A stretch of 64,000 nucleotides of DNA from Spironucleus salmonicida (Eukaryota; Fornicata; Diplomonadida; Hexamitidae): the NCBI GenBank assembly GCA_000497125.2, contig CM035316.1, positions 1,130,001 to 1,194,000 of the forward strand. The letters run 5' to 3'. The notes beneath the pieces were generated by a model. That model saw only the letters and a program-made list of their open reading frames with translations. It did no database searches and was not told where the DNA came from. Below are positions 49,151-59,575 of the stretch, in pieces. The position numbers were made by a program, and so were the translations under genes. Position 1 is the first letter of the stretch. Each line of letters opens with the position of its first letter.

Positions 49151-49972
49151 TACTTTTTCTATTTTCTTATTCGTTATTATTTCGTGCATAAACTATATAT
49201 TCAGTAAATAGAATATCGAATATAATGCGAATATGCATCAGATCAATAATAGCAGTAATATCATTGATTAGATATTTATTTTTGAGTGAAAAGGTATTCT
49301 AATAATGAAATTTCTATAAAAATAATCTGATCAAACTATTAATCTGTACTTTGCAGAATTGGAGATTTTACTAAGACAAGTTCGGCATTCGCATTTTACA
49401 TATAGTATATAGAGTTAGTACAGTCACTAATGATCCTAAAATCTCTAAATAATCATCGCTTTCTTAGGACAGTAAGGTATTTAGCTTCACATATTCTAAA
49501 TATCCGATGCTAATTAAATAAAGTTTGGTTCATTATGGAATTTCTAAGCCACTATGTGAATTCTCTTCATACTACTGCTAGTAAAACGCCTATCATAGAG
49601 AAAATCACTATATTCAGATTTTCGTAATAATAAATAAAGACTTTCCAGCTACAAAATAATATTTTTCAGCGGAATTTTCAAAAAAAAGTAAAACAGTGAT
49701 TTGGTCAAAAATATTATTATAATTTAATGATACACTATATTTTCTCTATCCAGCAGGCCTGATTATGACCATTCAGCGTCAACATTCATCTCTTCATTCC
49801 ATTTGTTAAATAATAATATTATATAATATCATATAATAATGTCATATTTTATTTTAATAAATTAATCTAATTATTCCAATTTTGACAGTCTAAACGCGCA
49901 TAACAAACGTCTATCTACAACGCTATTTCCCTTATTAAACCGTCCCCTACAGGCAACAAAACGAAGAACAGA
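49151..49972. other. 0.8 kb AT-rich convergent spacer
   Basis: It lies between the convergent beta-adaptin and ABCC genes. On the minus strand several frames look weakly coding (for example ESDDYLEILGSLVTVLTLY near 49350-49460) but shift frame or meet TGA, so this might be an eroded gene. Nothing can be named. Confidence 0.4.
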
Positions 49973-52900
49973 TCACTTCTTTGCATGTACCCCACCCTCA
50001 ACAGTGGCAGCTGCACCGTCGCCTTCGGCAACGACTTCCTCCTCGTGTTTCTCCTCCTCCTCGCCCTCGAAATCTTCTTCTCCCAACATATCGACTTCCG
50101 CGAGGTCATTCTCTTCACCGAACGCGTTTTCGAGCTTCAGTCTCGCGGCCTCGGCGGCCTCACGCGCCACTGCGCGCTTTTCCTGGACTTCGTGCATTTG
50201 CTTCACGGCGTTCAAATCCTCCCAGGCGTCGTCGATTCCGTCCTTAAACGGCTGGTCCGGGTACTTTCTTTTTTCGGTGTCTAACGAGATCTGTTTGAGC
50301 TTTCTGAAGTTCTCTTTTCCAGTTGATTTTGCTAGCTCGAAAAGCGTGCCGCCGGCGCGCATAAGGTTGGACGGAGTGTCAAATTCCACAATTTGGCCCG
50401 CGTCCATAACAATGATCTTGTCGAAGGCTATGACGGTATCCAGACGATGGGCAATCGAAAAGATAATACGATCGTCAAGCTGCTCTCTGATGATGTCCTA
50501 AACGAGCTGATCGGTGGCCTTGTCGACTTGAGAAGTGGCCTCGTCCATGACTACTGTGAAAGCCTTTGCAATTAAGGTTGAAGCGAAGATAATAAGCTGT
50601 TTCTAGCCGGAAGAAAGATTTGATGCGTTGTCGAAGATTTTGGAGTCTAAACCGCCTGGCTGCTTTCTGAAATAAGCGCCTAGATTAACACGATCTAGCG
50701 TTTCCCATAAATAAGCATCTGGCATTTTTTCATATTCGTCAGACGTGAGGCCTTCAATTTCGAGCTCTGAAGCTTTATCCAGAGCGGTACGAAGAGTACC
50801 GGAAAAGATATAAGGATCCTATGGAACAATAGCTAATCCTTTTCTAGAAGCATGAAGACCTACGTCATCAAGAATATTAACACCATCAAAGATAATTTTA
50901 CTGCCTTCGTCAGGAATATTGACTCTGAAAAGAGCCATTGTAAGGGTTGATTTAGCACACCCAGTTCTTCCTACGATACCTACGTGTTCAAATGGAGCGA
51001 CAGAAAAGTTTAAACCTTTTAACACTTGTGGGAGTTCTGGTCTATATCTGAAGAATAAATTCTTTATTTCAATAGAACCACCTTTCTTAGGCCATTCAGG
51101 AACTATTTCTCTTGAAGATTTGTATTTTCCTTCTCTAGGAAGACCTACGTATTCTAAAACTCTCTCAATAGAAACGCCTTCAGCTTCGACCTAAACGAAT
51201 GATAAAATAAGAGATAGAAGTGGTGACATGATACCAAAGGACTAAGATACAGAAACTGGGGCGAAAAGATCTAAATAAGGGAATTTAATAATACCCACTG
51301 ATAGAATGGAGGCTAAGCAAACGCCTGAACTGACAAAGCAGCCGAGCAAATTCATTCTATAAGTCAGCCATCTAACACAGCACTAGGAAGGCCACATAGC
51401 TTGAACATTTGTGTCGTTTTTCTCTCTGAATACTTTACAGAAAACATCTTCATATTAAATGGATCTAATTACAGCTAAGCTGCGCATAGTCTCATTTGAT
51501 TAAGAAATAATAGGACCTTTGAACGTCATGTCAATTTTCTTCAATGCTGGGGATACAATTCTAAATGCTTAGAAGAAATAGAAATACGCAATAAAAACTG
51601 GAATAATAACAACGGCAGAAGGCCAATTTATTGCTAACAGCATAATAAGAGTGATAAACCCAATAATGTTTACAAAAACTAAAACTAACTCTTTCATAAT
51701 GTTAACATCAACAGATTCGGTGTCTTTTGTAAATTTACTAATAATTGTTCCATTAGGTGTAACATCAAAGAATGATAATTTTGTACGAACAACTGAGCGA
51801 GTTAACTCAGCGTACATCTTTTTAGCTGAATTAATACCAACAATCATGAATAGGAAGAGTGAGAAGAAACTCATAAATAATGTGCCTCCTGATACACCGA
51901 CATAAATATACATTGCTAAATCACCAGTAAGAATTGGCACTTAACCTGAAGTCCATATAGCAATGAATATAATTAAAAAGATTTTTGCAATAAAAGACAG
52001 AAGGAGCAAAATCAAGAACGAAATACTACCACAAGCCCCACCATATTTGAAATATTTCTTATAACTATCAAATTTAGCCCTTTGAGCAGGCGCTAACATG
52101 AATAACATCATTTGATTGGGCTTAGGTGGTGCAGATTTAATTTCGAATGTTGTAAAATCGTTAATATTAAAGTTTTCTAAAGGTTATTTCCTCTTTTAAA
52201 TAACAAGACTATTCTTGTCATCTGGTGCGTTCTAAACCGTTCCACCAATTTCAGACCACTCTTGGCCAACATTAGCTGTATTACCAGTAAAATTCTATAA
52301 TTATTCAACAGAACCATCAAAAAGAACTATACCACTTTCAAGATACAAAACTCTATCACAATCTCCAAAGAATTAAGTCTAATGAGTTGAGATCATAACT
52401 GTAATTCCTTTGTATCTACAATAACCACAAATCATGTTTTACCATAATTATTTAGCAACAAAAGCATCAACAGCAGCCAAAGGATCGTCTAAGAATAAAA
52501 GATCAGGTTCAAAATATAATGCTCTAGCTAAGGCAACTCTTGCCTTTTGCCCCCCAGATAAACCGACACCATCAAAACCAACAGTGAATTGGTCGCCATC
52601 TTCCCATTCATCCAAATCAGTAAGTAAAGCACAAAGAGCACAAATTGATTTGTATTTAATTTCATCAAATTCTTAGAAGAAAATGATGTTATGCTTAATT
52701 GTACCAGCAAAAATGATAGGTTACTAAGAATAGTACGCTATTCTTTTTGCATTCATTATAATTTTAGGAGCAGGAATTTCTTCCTCGCATTCCTCTTATA
52801 TCGATGTAGATGATGAATCATCATCTTTTTTCTTAACTGTCGTATCAATTTTGAAGTTCTTATCTTCGAGTTTCACTAACGTAGAAAGATCAAAATTAGG

Positions 52901-55178
52901 ATCGACAAAATCATAAGTTTCCTTATCATAATATCTAATAATTTAATCATGTTACTTAAGACCTTTACGCTGAATACGCTCAAGTCTAAGCTCACCTAAT
53001 AATGCTTAAAATAATGTGGATTTTCCAGAACCAACAGAACCACAAATACCAATGAGTTCTCCCTTACGGACTTCTAACTCTAAATCACGAATGGAGCATT
53101 GCAAATCATCAAGGGACTAAATAATTTTAAGTTTGAATCTTTAATAATACGGGGTAACAATTCTTAAATTTATATACATTCTTCTCAAAAAGTCTAAATC
53201 TGAATCAAACTCAAAACGTCTAGTCATTTTTTATTCATCATAAAGCGATAAGTTTTCTATTTTACTAATAGGTAAAGTATCAATTTCCATACACCAATTA
53301 TCTAACAAAGTCGAAATAAGTTCATGAGAAATTCTTTTATGCTTGGTACGTTCTAATTCACCTCTCTTTCTTCTTTATAAAAAAGTAAGATGATCGCCTC
53401 TAATAATTTTGAATCCATTATTATCAATATTTCTAAAATAATCAAAACTTGGTCCTCTTTTCAAAACTTCCACATCAGCACGAATAGCTTAAAATGTTTC
53501 AGATTTTTAATCAGCATTAAAGATATCTAAGAATGTTTCATACGCACTGTTATACATATCAATGTATGACTCATAATTTCTAATAATTCTTTAAATTTTA
53601 TCTCTATGAAGAGCAAAATCTGTATCTAAAACTGGAGGAATTACTAAATCGTCTGAAATAGCATAAGTAAATGATGGTACATTCTCAATGTGAATCATTA
53701 ATTCTGAAGCAGGATCCATATTATTTTGATCTACAGGCCCATCAATATTATCATTTTTAGACTGAGCAAATATTGCTTCGGATTAAATAATTTCAGTCTA
53801 TGAGTCTGGCGAGTCCCCATCATCATCAGAACGTTTATTACCACGGCAAGTCCAAGTAATACAACCAATATCAGTTTCTGGCATTGATAAAAATGCTCTT
53901 AAACGTTGACCACAAACATTTGATTCTAAATAAGTAGAAAACATTAATGGTAATAATAATAGAATATTATTCAGGAAATCATAAAGATACATAACTGTGA
54001 ACACATTAGATGCAATAAAAGGAATGCTAGGAGATGTTGTAGTACCAAATTTATAAATGATAGAGAAAGTAACAGCATTCATAATAATTGATGCAGCAGA
54101 TTACATAACATTCATGCTAATAATAATGAGACCATACTTTTTAAGTACTTTTAATTCTTTCTTACGAATATTAGTAAGCTTTTATTCAGTAACAAGCTCA
54201 GTTCTAAAATATTTAATCATCTTCATGCCTTATAAAACTTCTTGAACTTTGCCAACACGAGCATCTCTATAACCCATCAAAACACGTTAGACAGTAACAT
54301 TTTGATTACTAATGATAATAACAACTGGGAAAATGATACAAACAATACCTATACCAATTAAAGAGAATATTCTGATTAATACTACTAAATAGACAATAAC
54401 AAATATTGCCTAAAATAAGTATAAGATGATGAGTGGTAAAAACTACAAAGTTGATTAAATCCTAAAACTATCAGTGAAAAGCAGATTAGTAACATCTCTA
54501 ATCTAAGTATTATTAGCTTTAATTCGCATCATTTTAAGATAAAGAACATCTTATAAGGCTTAAAACCCTTGGGTTGATATTTTGAATGCAAAAGTAGAAA
54601 CTATTGTATCTAAAATACAATAAATTACTTAGACTACAAATAATATACCACAAAGAATATATCCAAAAGCAGCACTATCTGTAAAAGATGCACTTACAGG
54701 TGGTGTTGCCCCACTTGATGATGTTTCGATAATTTTGACCAAGAATTAAATCATAATAGGAGCGACAACAGAAGTTGCTAAATAAAATGGGAAAATAATA
54801 AATAGAAGAACTGCATTCTTCATAAAAGCTTTGAAAATTACATTTAAAACCACTGGTAATTCATCTTTCTTTTTGGACATAAAATCCCATCTTTTTCTAT
54901 TCCATTCTAAAGCAAAGGCACGACCACAGTTAGCAGATTACATATCAGGATGGGGTGGATAAAGTTCATTAGGTGTAATATTTCTGCTTTTGACAGCTTT
55001 TTTGATAATTGGATTCATCCATCCGAATGTATAACGATCTACTCGATTGGATAAATCTTCTAAAGGTACTGTAGGCTTTTCTGTAACAACTGGAGGAGGA
55101 GGAGTTTGAGGGGCATCCTACTACGTCAGAGACGTCAGTAAAGTTAGATCTTTAGTTTTTTTGTCCTTGCGGGCCATT
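49973..55178 (-). CDS. ABCC-type (MRP-like) full ABC transporter, about 1734 residues, one apparent 1-base frame break near the start
   Basis: The main frame ends at TGA 49973-49975 and is open up to about 55140. The order is TMD1, NBD1, TMD2, NBD2, as in ABCC proteins without TMD0. NBD1 has Walker [10 protein letters not shown] (near 53020), the [12 protein letters not shown]-loop, signature [15 protein letters not shown] and Walker [14 protein letters not shown]. An insert between Walker A and the Q-loop is long and acidic. NBD2 has GRTGCAKST, signature LSSGQ, Walker [12 protein letters not shown] and switch SIAHRLD. The Gly before the Walker A Lys is Ala in NBD2 (codon at 50954-50956). The likely start, [12 protein letters not shown] at 55176-55178, is one base out of frame with the rest across TTTT near 55140; this could be a base error or a real lesion. 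The C-terminal tail is acidic. Family role: export of organic anions or conjugates. Confidence 0.88.
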
Positions 55179-55396
55179 TTAAAATTTAACTAATCGTAAA
55201 CTAATAATATATAATATTAAATATATAAGGTTTATTTACCATTGTGGTTTACGATTATAATCTTATCCCATATTATATTTAATAAATATGTAAAAATTTA
55301 AAGTCAGGATAAACCATTAGTTATAATATTATATCAAAATATTGGTTAATATGAATATAGTGTATACTAAAATACATAATAATAGATGGTTAATGT
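55179..55396. other. AT-rich divergent spacer
   Basis: About 220 bp between the ABCC start and the ABCA-like frame. AT-rich. The jump to GC-rich sequence occurs at about 55405. Confidence 0.5.
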
Positions 55397-56995
55397 GTGT
55401 ACTCTAGCGTTCAGTTTTACAATTCGTTCCTGTTCTTTGCCCCGTACTCCTTCTTCATCCTTTCTTTGTTCTAAGTTGTGAATGTGGCCAAGCTGAAGGA
55501 GAAGCGGAGATACGAGTATCTAATTTGCCTCGGTTTGCACAAGCAAAATTTTTGGCTCGGTGTGGCCTCGATAACGGCTGCTGAAACTCTGCTAGTCAGC
55601 CTGATGATGGGATTCCTGGTGTTCTTTTTACAGTAAGTCAAGATTGCGCCCGCAGTATCCTTCTTTGCATTTGTGATGTCGGTATTCCCAGCGCTGGCAT
55701 TTTCTGTGGGGTTCTCGATGTTCATCCTGAGCATCGGGTCTAAGCAGTCTCAGATACTGGTCATATTTGTAATTACGGGCGTCATAGGCCAGTTTGGCTA
55801 CATGGTCATCCAGCTAGTGTTCTCTACCGATTACCAAATAATAGCCCAGTTCCTTTGCATGTTTTTCTTCCCTTCCTCTGCCGCCGTTGTCTACTACAAC
55901 AAAATATCGTACCTCTACCTCCAGCAGCAGAGCTTCTCCTTCATCGAGTTCTTCAGTAACTACGACACGCAGCACGGATCTCTGCTCTACATATGCCTGA
56001 TATCGCTCGTATCCATGATACTGTATTTCGCTGCGGGGATATATATCGACCGATCCGTGCGCGTGGGAGAGAATCCCGTCCAGAGTTCGATCAGAAATCA
56101 CCCGCCCGACCCTGCATCTATCAGCAGCCTGCGCATCGATAATCTAACAGTGTCGTATAAAATAAAACGGAACCAGAAGGTGGCACTCGACGACGTGAGC
56201 CTCGACATCCCGTTGTAGGGGCAGATAATAGGGCTCGTGGCCGAGAACGGGGCCGGGAAGACAACGCTGTTCAAGGCCATCCAGGGGTCCGTAACGCCTT
56301 CCGTCGGGAATATTTCCTGCTGCGGGCGCCAGAAGGCCACCCAGAACCACGAGTACTACGAAAGGCTCAGCATCATGTTTTAGGAAAATATCACCTTCCA
56401 GAACCTCACGGTCCAGCAGCATGTCAGCCTCTGCAACTCCATCGTGGGCCAGAGTCAGGCCAGGGTATCGCAGGTATTGGGCCTTCTGGAGCTAACGGAG
56501 CGGGGCAAGCAGGTGGAGAAGCTGTCCGGGGGGTACCAGCGCCGGCTGAACCTGGCGATCGCGCTGCTGAAGGACGCTGCGCTGTACTTACTGGACGAGC
56601 CGACATGCGGCATCGACCTCAACAGCCAGAGAATCATATCTGCCGCCCTGCGCCAGCTGAGTGGGACGGTGCTCATGTCGACGCACCAGATATCGGAAAT
56701 CAACTCCCTCTGCAGCGAGGTGGTCGTGCTGCAGCACGGGCGGGTCCTCGTCTCCGGGAACGTGCGCCAGCTGCAGCGGCAGGTGGGGTTCGGGTGGCGA
56801 GTATACCCGCGCCACGACCGCGCTCGAAGCGAGTGGGCGGCGGAGGGATTCGACCAGGAGCAGCGAGTGCAGCAGGTGGGGCGGGAGATCAGGGTCCCCT
56901 TCGCGATGGAGGCGGCCATGCCCGCGGTGCTGTCGTTCGCGGGGGCGGGGTGCCGGGTCGCCGAGGACGGGATCGAGTCCGTATTCTACCAGTGA
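55397..56995 (+). CDS. ABCA-type half transporter lacking its 5' part (possible pseudogene)
   Basis: The frame is open from 55355 to TGA 56993-56995, with coding character from about 55397. There is no ATG until 55604, which lies inside a membrane segment. Five to six membrane segments are present (FYNSFLFFAPYSFFILSLF, ETLLVSLMMGFLVFFLQ, SVFPALAFSVGFSMFILSI, ILVIFVITGVIGQFGYMVI, LLYICLISLVSMILYF). These correspond to TM2-TM6 of an ABCA domain; TM1 and the large extracellular loop are missing. The NBD is complete: Walker A AENGAGKTT, LSGGYQRRLNLAIALL, Walker B LYLLDEPTCGID, and STHQISEI. ABCA proteins move lipids. The start of the gene may have been replaced, or an upstream exon may lie out of view. 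TAA and TAG still serve as Gln here, so the GC-rich block uses the same code. Confidence 0.72.
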
Positions 56996-57024
56996 GAGAT
57001 TGCAGAATTCTACCGATTCACAAG

Positions 57025-57047
57025 AAAGTGTTCCCGCAACACTTTCC
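57025..57047. promoter_or_regulatory. Inverted pair of the AGTGTT motif upstream of a Myb gene
   Basis: AAAGTGTTCC at 57025-57034 and AACACTTTCC at 57038-57047 form an inverted repeat with a 3-bp spacer, about 70-90 bp before the Myb start at 57114. The same motif appears three more times upstream of the neighbouring Myb gene. A binding site for a regulator, perhaps a Myb protein itself, is inferred. Confidence 0.5.
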
Positions 57048-57113
57048 GCGGAAACCCGATATTACTACGGATATGCAGTCACTTTTCCGTTCCACTAACT
57101 AACGCCACACAGA

Positions 57114-57539
57114 ATGACGAGCAGGACCTGGACCGAGAACGAGACCTCCCTCCTGCGTGGCGCGGTGCGGGGGACTACCCCGGGCCGGTGCATCCGCTGG
57201 GAGGCGATCGCCGCGGTAGTGACCACCAAGAGCGCCCGCCAGTGCTACGTCCGGTACCACAACATCGAGAAGTTCAGCGTGGGCGGCGGCCAGCCCCACA
57301 CGAAGTCAGTCTGGACGTCGGAGATGGACAGCGCGGTAATCCGCGAGGCCGCGGCCACCGGGCGCAAGTGGGTGCTGGTGGCGGAGCGCATCGGCCTGTC
57401 GGTGTCGGTGTGCAAGAACCGCTTCTACGTGCTGCGGCGCGGGGGCGAACGTGGCGTCTTGAGCAAGCTGCCGGTCATGCCGGAGGATCTTTGGGAGGAG
57501 CAGAGCGGTGCCCTCCAGGAGCTGAGCTGGCTGTGGTGA
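57114..57539 (+). CDS. Two-repeat Myb/SANT-like DNA-binding protein, 141 residues
   Basis: The frame runs from ATG 57114 to TGA 57537-57539 and needs no TAA/TAG codons. Repeat 1 spans residues 5-50 (RTWTENETSLLRGAVRG, then IRWEAIAAVV, SARQCYVRYHNIEKF). Repeat 2 spans about 63-105 (SVWTSEMDSAVIREAAATG, RKWVLVAERIGL, VCKNRFYVLRR). The Trp pattern and RQC-x-VRYHNIEKF link it to the Myb genes at 11310 and 57549. The C-terminal 30 residues are acidic. It probably binds DNA as a transcription regulator. It is convergent with the next Myb gene, with only 9 bp between the stops. GC content is very high, unlike the copy at 11310, although the proteins are clearly related. Confidence 0.88.
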   Translation: MTSRTWTENETSLLRGAVRGTTPGRCIRWEAIAAVVTTKSARQCYVRYHNIEKFSVGGGQPHTKSVWTSEMDSAVIREAAATGRKWVLVAERIGLSVSVCKNRFYVLRRGGERGVLSKLPVMPEDLWEEQSGALQELSWLW

Positions 57540-57548
57540 TCGACTTCT

Positions 57549-57902
57549 TCACTCTAGAACCAGCACGGGCTGGTCGCGCCTTGCCATGCGCCGCAGGACG
57601 TAGTAGCGGTTCTTGGCCACGCTGACCCCCACGCCCAGCTGGCCGGCGACAGCCGCCCACGCGTTCCCGTTCGCCATGGCAATGTGCAGCAGCAGGTGGT
57701 CCTGCAGGGGCGACCACTGCATCCTGCCGTTGGGGCGGTCCCCGAACTTCTCGATGTTGTGGAAGCGCACGGAGCACTGCTTCGCGGTCTTGGAGCCCAC
57801 CGCGCCTGCCACCCCCTCCCAGCTCACGCCGCCCAGGGAGGTCTCGGCGAGCACGGCGCCGCGCAGCGTCTCTACCTCAGCGGGGCTCCAGTAGCGGGTC
57901 AT
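57549..57902 (-). CDS. Two-repeat Myb/SANT-like DNA-binding protein, 117 residues
   Basis: The frame runs from the first ATG (57900-57902) to a TGA at 57549-57551. Upstream codons are open to a GTG at 57926, but the alignment with its neighbour (MTRYWSPAEVETLRGAV against MTSRTWTENETSLLRGAV) fixes the start here. Repeat 1 ends TAKQCSVRFHNIEKF. Repeat 2 has MQWSPLQDHLLLHIAMANG, NAWAAVAGQLGVG and AKNRYYVLRR. It lacks the acidic tail of the partner gene. The two genes are probably old duplicates arranged tail to tail. AGTGTT motifs lie directly upstream of the start. No TAA/TAG Gln codons are used. Confidence 0.87.
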   Translation of the reverse strand: MTRYWSPAEVETLRGAVLAETSLGGVSWEGVAGAVGSKTAKQCSVRFHNIEKFGDRPNGRMQWSPLQDHLLLHIAMANGNAWAAVAGQLGVGVSVAKNRYYVLRRMARRDQPVLVLE

Positions 57903-57909
57903 GGGAGCG

Positions 57910-57986
57910 GGAACACTTTCGGACACGGGACAATTGCCGGAGCTGGCTAAGTGTTGCAGGACAGTTTAAGAATGCGGAACACTTTT
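57910..57986. promoter_or_regulatory. Three AGTGTT-motif copies upstream of the minus-strand Myb gene
   Basis: GGAACACTTT at 57910-57919, AAGTGTTGC at 57949-57957 and GGAACACTTTT at 57976-57986 lie in the 90 bp before the Myb start at 57902. They also lie between this gene and the divergent transporter gene at 58111, so they could serve either. They match the inverted pair at 57025-57047. I infer a shared regulatory site. Confidence 0.5.
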
Positions 57987-58110
57987 GGGTATATTAGTAT
58001 ATTGGCACCAAATCGGCAAGAGTGCTCTGAATAACTGACATTTGGAGATCCTCACGATAATCAATATCATACCAAGTCCACTAGAGTTCCAATCACCCGA
58101 AGTTTATAAA

Positions 58111-59550
58111 ATGGCCGATGTAGATTACGACGGCACCGTCACTCAGGAGGTGGTCGAGCGCGACCCGAACCTCGACTGGCCCACCTGGAAGATCCTGATG
58201 ATCAACCTCACCATGTGCGGCGTGGGCTTCTGCTTCTCCGTATACGTCGTCATCAACCAGCCATACCTCGAGGAGCTGAACCTGGGCCCCTCCACCTCGT
58301 CCATCGTGCAGGTGCTCGGGCCCGTGTGCGGCTTCTTCGTCCAACCCGTGGTGGGCTACCTCACCGATCGCTCCCGGAGCAAGTTCGGTGCCCGGAAGCT
58401 CTACGTCACCATCGGCTGCGTGCTCACCGCCCTCTCTCAGCTCTGGTGCGGCTTCGCACAGAAGGCCGCTGCGACCATGTACACCGAGGACCTCACCGCT
58501 GGCTCCAAGTACCTCGGCTTCGTCCAGGGCTGGGCCATCGTGGGCATCGTGTTCTTCAACATCGCGGTCAACGTGGAGCTGGGCAGTTTCCACTCCCTAA
58601 TAGCGGTCAACGTGCCCAAGGAGTCCCAGGGCAAGGGCGCCTCCGGACAGGCCCTCATGGGCGGCATCTCGAACACAATCTCCAACGTGATCATGCTCGT
58701 CCTCTACCTGACCTCCCCGATAGACACGAAGCCCGGAGCACCTACTAACAGCCACGTGATGTCCTGGGTCAAGCTGTACCCCGTCATGGCCCCGATCGCC
58801 TGCGTGGTGACGCTCGTCTCCTTCATCCCCGCCTTCATCCTGGTCAAGGAGACGCAGATCGTCGAGGCGAAGGCCTCCAGCAACGTGTTCAAGGAGCTCT
58901 ACATCGAGTTCCGCGGCATGAACAAGATCTTCTACTTCGCCATGATCGTCCTCTTCGTGGACTGGCTCACCTTCACGCCCAACCAGCAGTTCCTCGGCAA
59001 GATCTTCTCCGTCGACGTCACCAACATGTGCGCCATCGCCCAGAACGTCGTCGTCATGATATTCTCCCCCTTCCTCCCAGGCCTCGTCAAAAAATTCGGC
59101 GAGCGCAACATGCAGTTTTTCGCGGCGGGGACCAACGTCCTCGCGATGTGCATCCTCTTCGCGGGCGCCTTCCCGGGCGGCGCAGCTGTCAACCACGTGG
59201 CCGTGCAGATCTTCTGCCAGGCCATCATCGGCTTCCTGAACGCGTGCATGAACTCGATCCACCTCATCATCGTGGGCGTGCTGGCGCCCCAGAAGTCCAA
59301 GGGTCTCTACGCGGGTATCTTCAACTGCACGATCGTGGTGGCCCAGGCCGTGGACTCCGCGATCATCTCGGGCGTGTCCGCCTTAGTGGGCAACTCGGCC
59401 TCGCTGTACGTGTCCTTCGTGACCTCGATCCTGCTGGTGCTCGTGAGCCCCCTCATCGTGAAGCGCACGGACCGCGAGGTGAGCATGGACGATAGAGTGG
59501 CCGCCCAGAAGGAAGAACCCGAGATCAGGACCTCCAACCCCCTCGACTGA
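58111..59550 (+). CDS. GPH/SLC45-like sugar transporter (MFS), 479 residues
   Basis: The frame runs from ATG 58111, preceded by TTTATAAA, to TGA 59548-59550. About twelve membrane segments are present. Landmarks of the glycoside-pentoside-hexuronide/SLC45 group are VYVVINQPYLEELNLG at the end of TM1, FVQPVVGYLTDRSRSKFGAR in the TM2-TM3 loop (Asp-Arg and Gly-x-Arg), LTALSQLWCGFA, and WLTFTPNQQFLGKIF in the second half. Family members are proton-coupled sugar carriers of the plasma membrane or vacuole; the substrate here is unknown. The C-terminus is cytosolic with a charged KEEPEI tail. DNA is about two-thirds GC with no TAA/TAG codons. A diverged tandem copy starts 25 bp downstream. Confidence 0.87.
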   Translation: MADVDYDGTVTQEVVERDPNLDWPTWKILMINLTMCGVGFCFSVYVVINQPYLEELNLGPSTSSIVQVLGPVCGFFVQPVVGYLTDRSRSKFGARKLYVTIGCVLTALSQLWCGFAQKAAATMYTEDLTAGSKYLGFVQGWAIVGIVFFNIAVNVELGSFHSLIAVNVPKESQGKGASGQALMGGISNTISNVIMLVLYLTSPIDTKPGAPTNSHVMSWVKLYPVMAPIACVVTLVSFIPAFILVKETQIVEAKASSNVFKELYIEFRGMNKIFYFAMIVLFVDWLTFTPNQQFLGKIFSVDVTNMCAIAQNVVVMIFSPFLPGLVKKFGERNMQFFAAGTNVLAMCILFAGAFPGGAAVNHVAVQIFCQAIIGFLNACMNSIHLIIVGVLAPQKSKGLYAGIFNCTIVVAQAVDSAIISGVSALVGNSASLYVSFVTSILLVLVSPLIVKRTDREVSMDDRVAAQKEEPEIRTSNPLD

Positions 59551-59575
59551 TTTGTTTTCTCACTGCCCCTCCGAA

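Noticed and set aside
49140-49152. GGTAAGT at the end of beta-adaptin as a 5' splice site
   Set aside because: The frame ends at TGA two bases later at the expected protein length, and the following AT-rich DNA adds no ear-domain sequence.
57903-57926. Longer start (GTG) for the minus-strand Myb protein
   Set aside because: The first ATG at 57900-57902 aligns with the start of the neighbouring Myb gene, and the extra stretch contains the AGTGTT promoter motif.
58042-58110. Upstream TTG start for the first sugar transporter
   Set aside because: ATG 58111 follows a TATAAA context and aligns with the start of the tandem copy.
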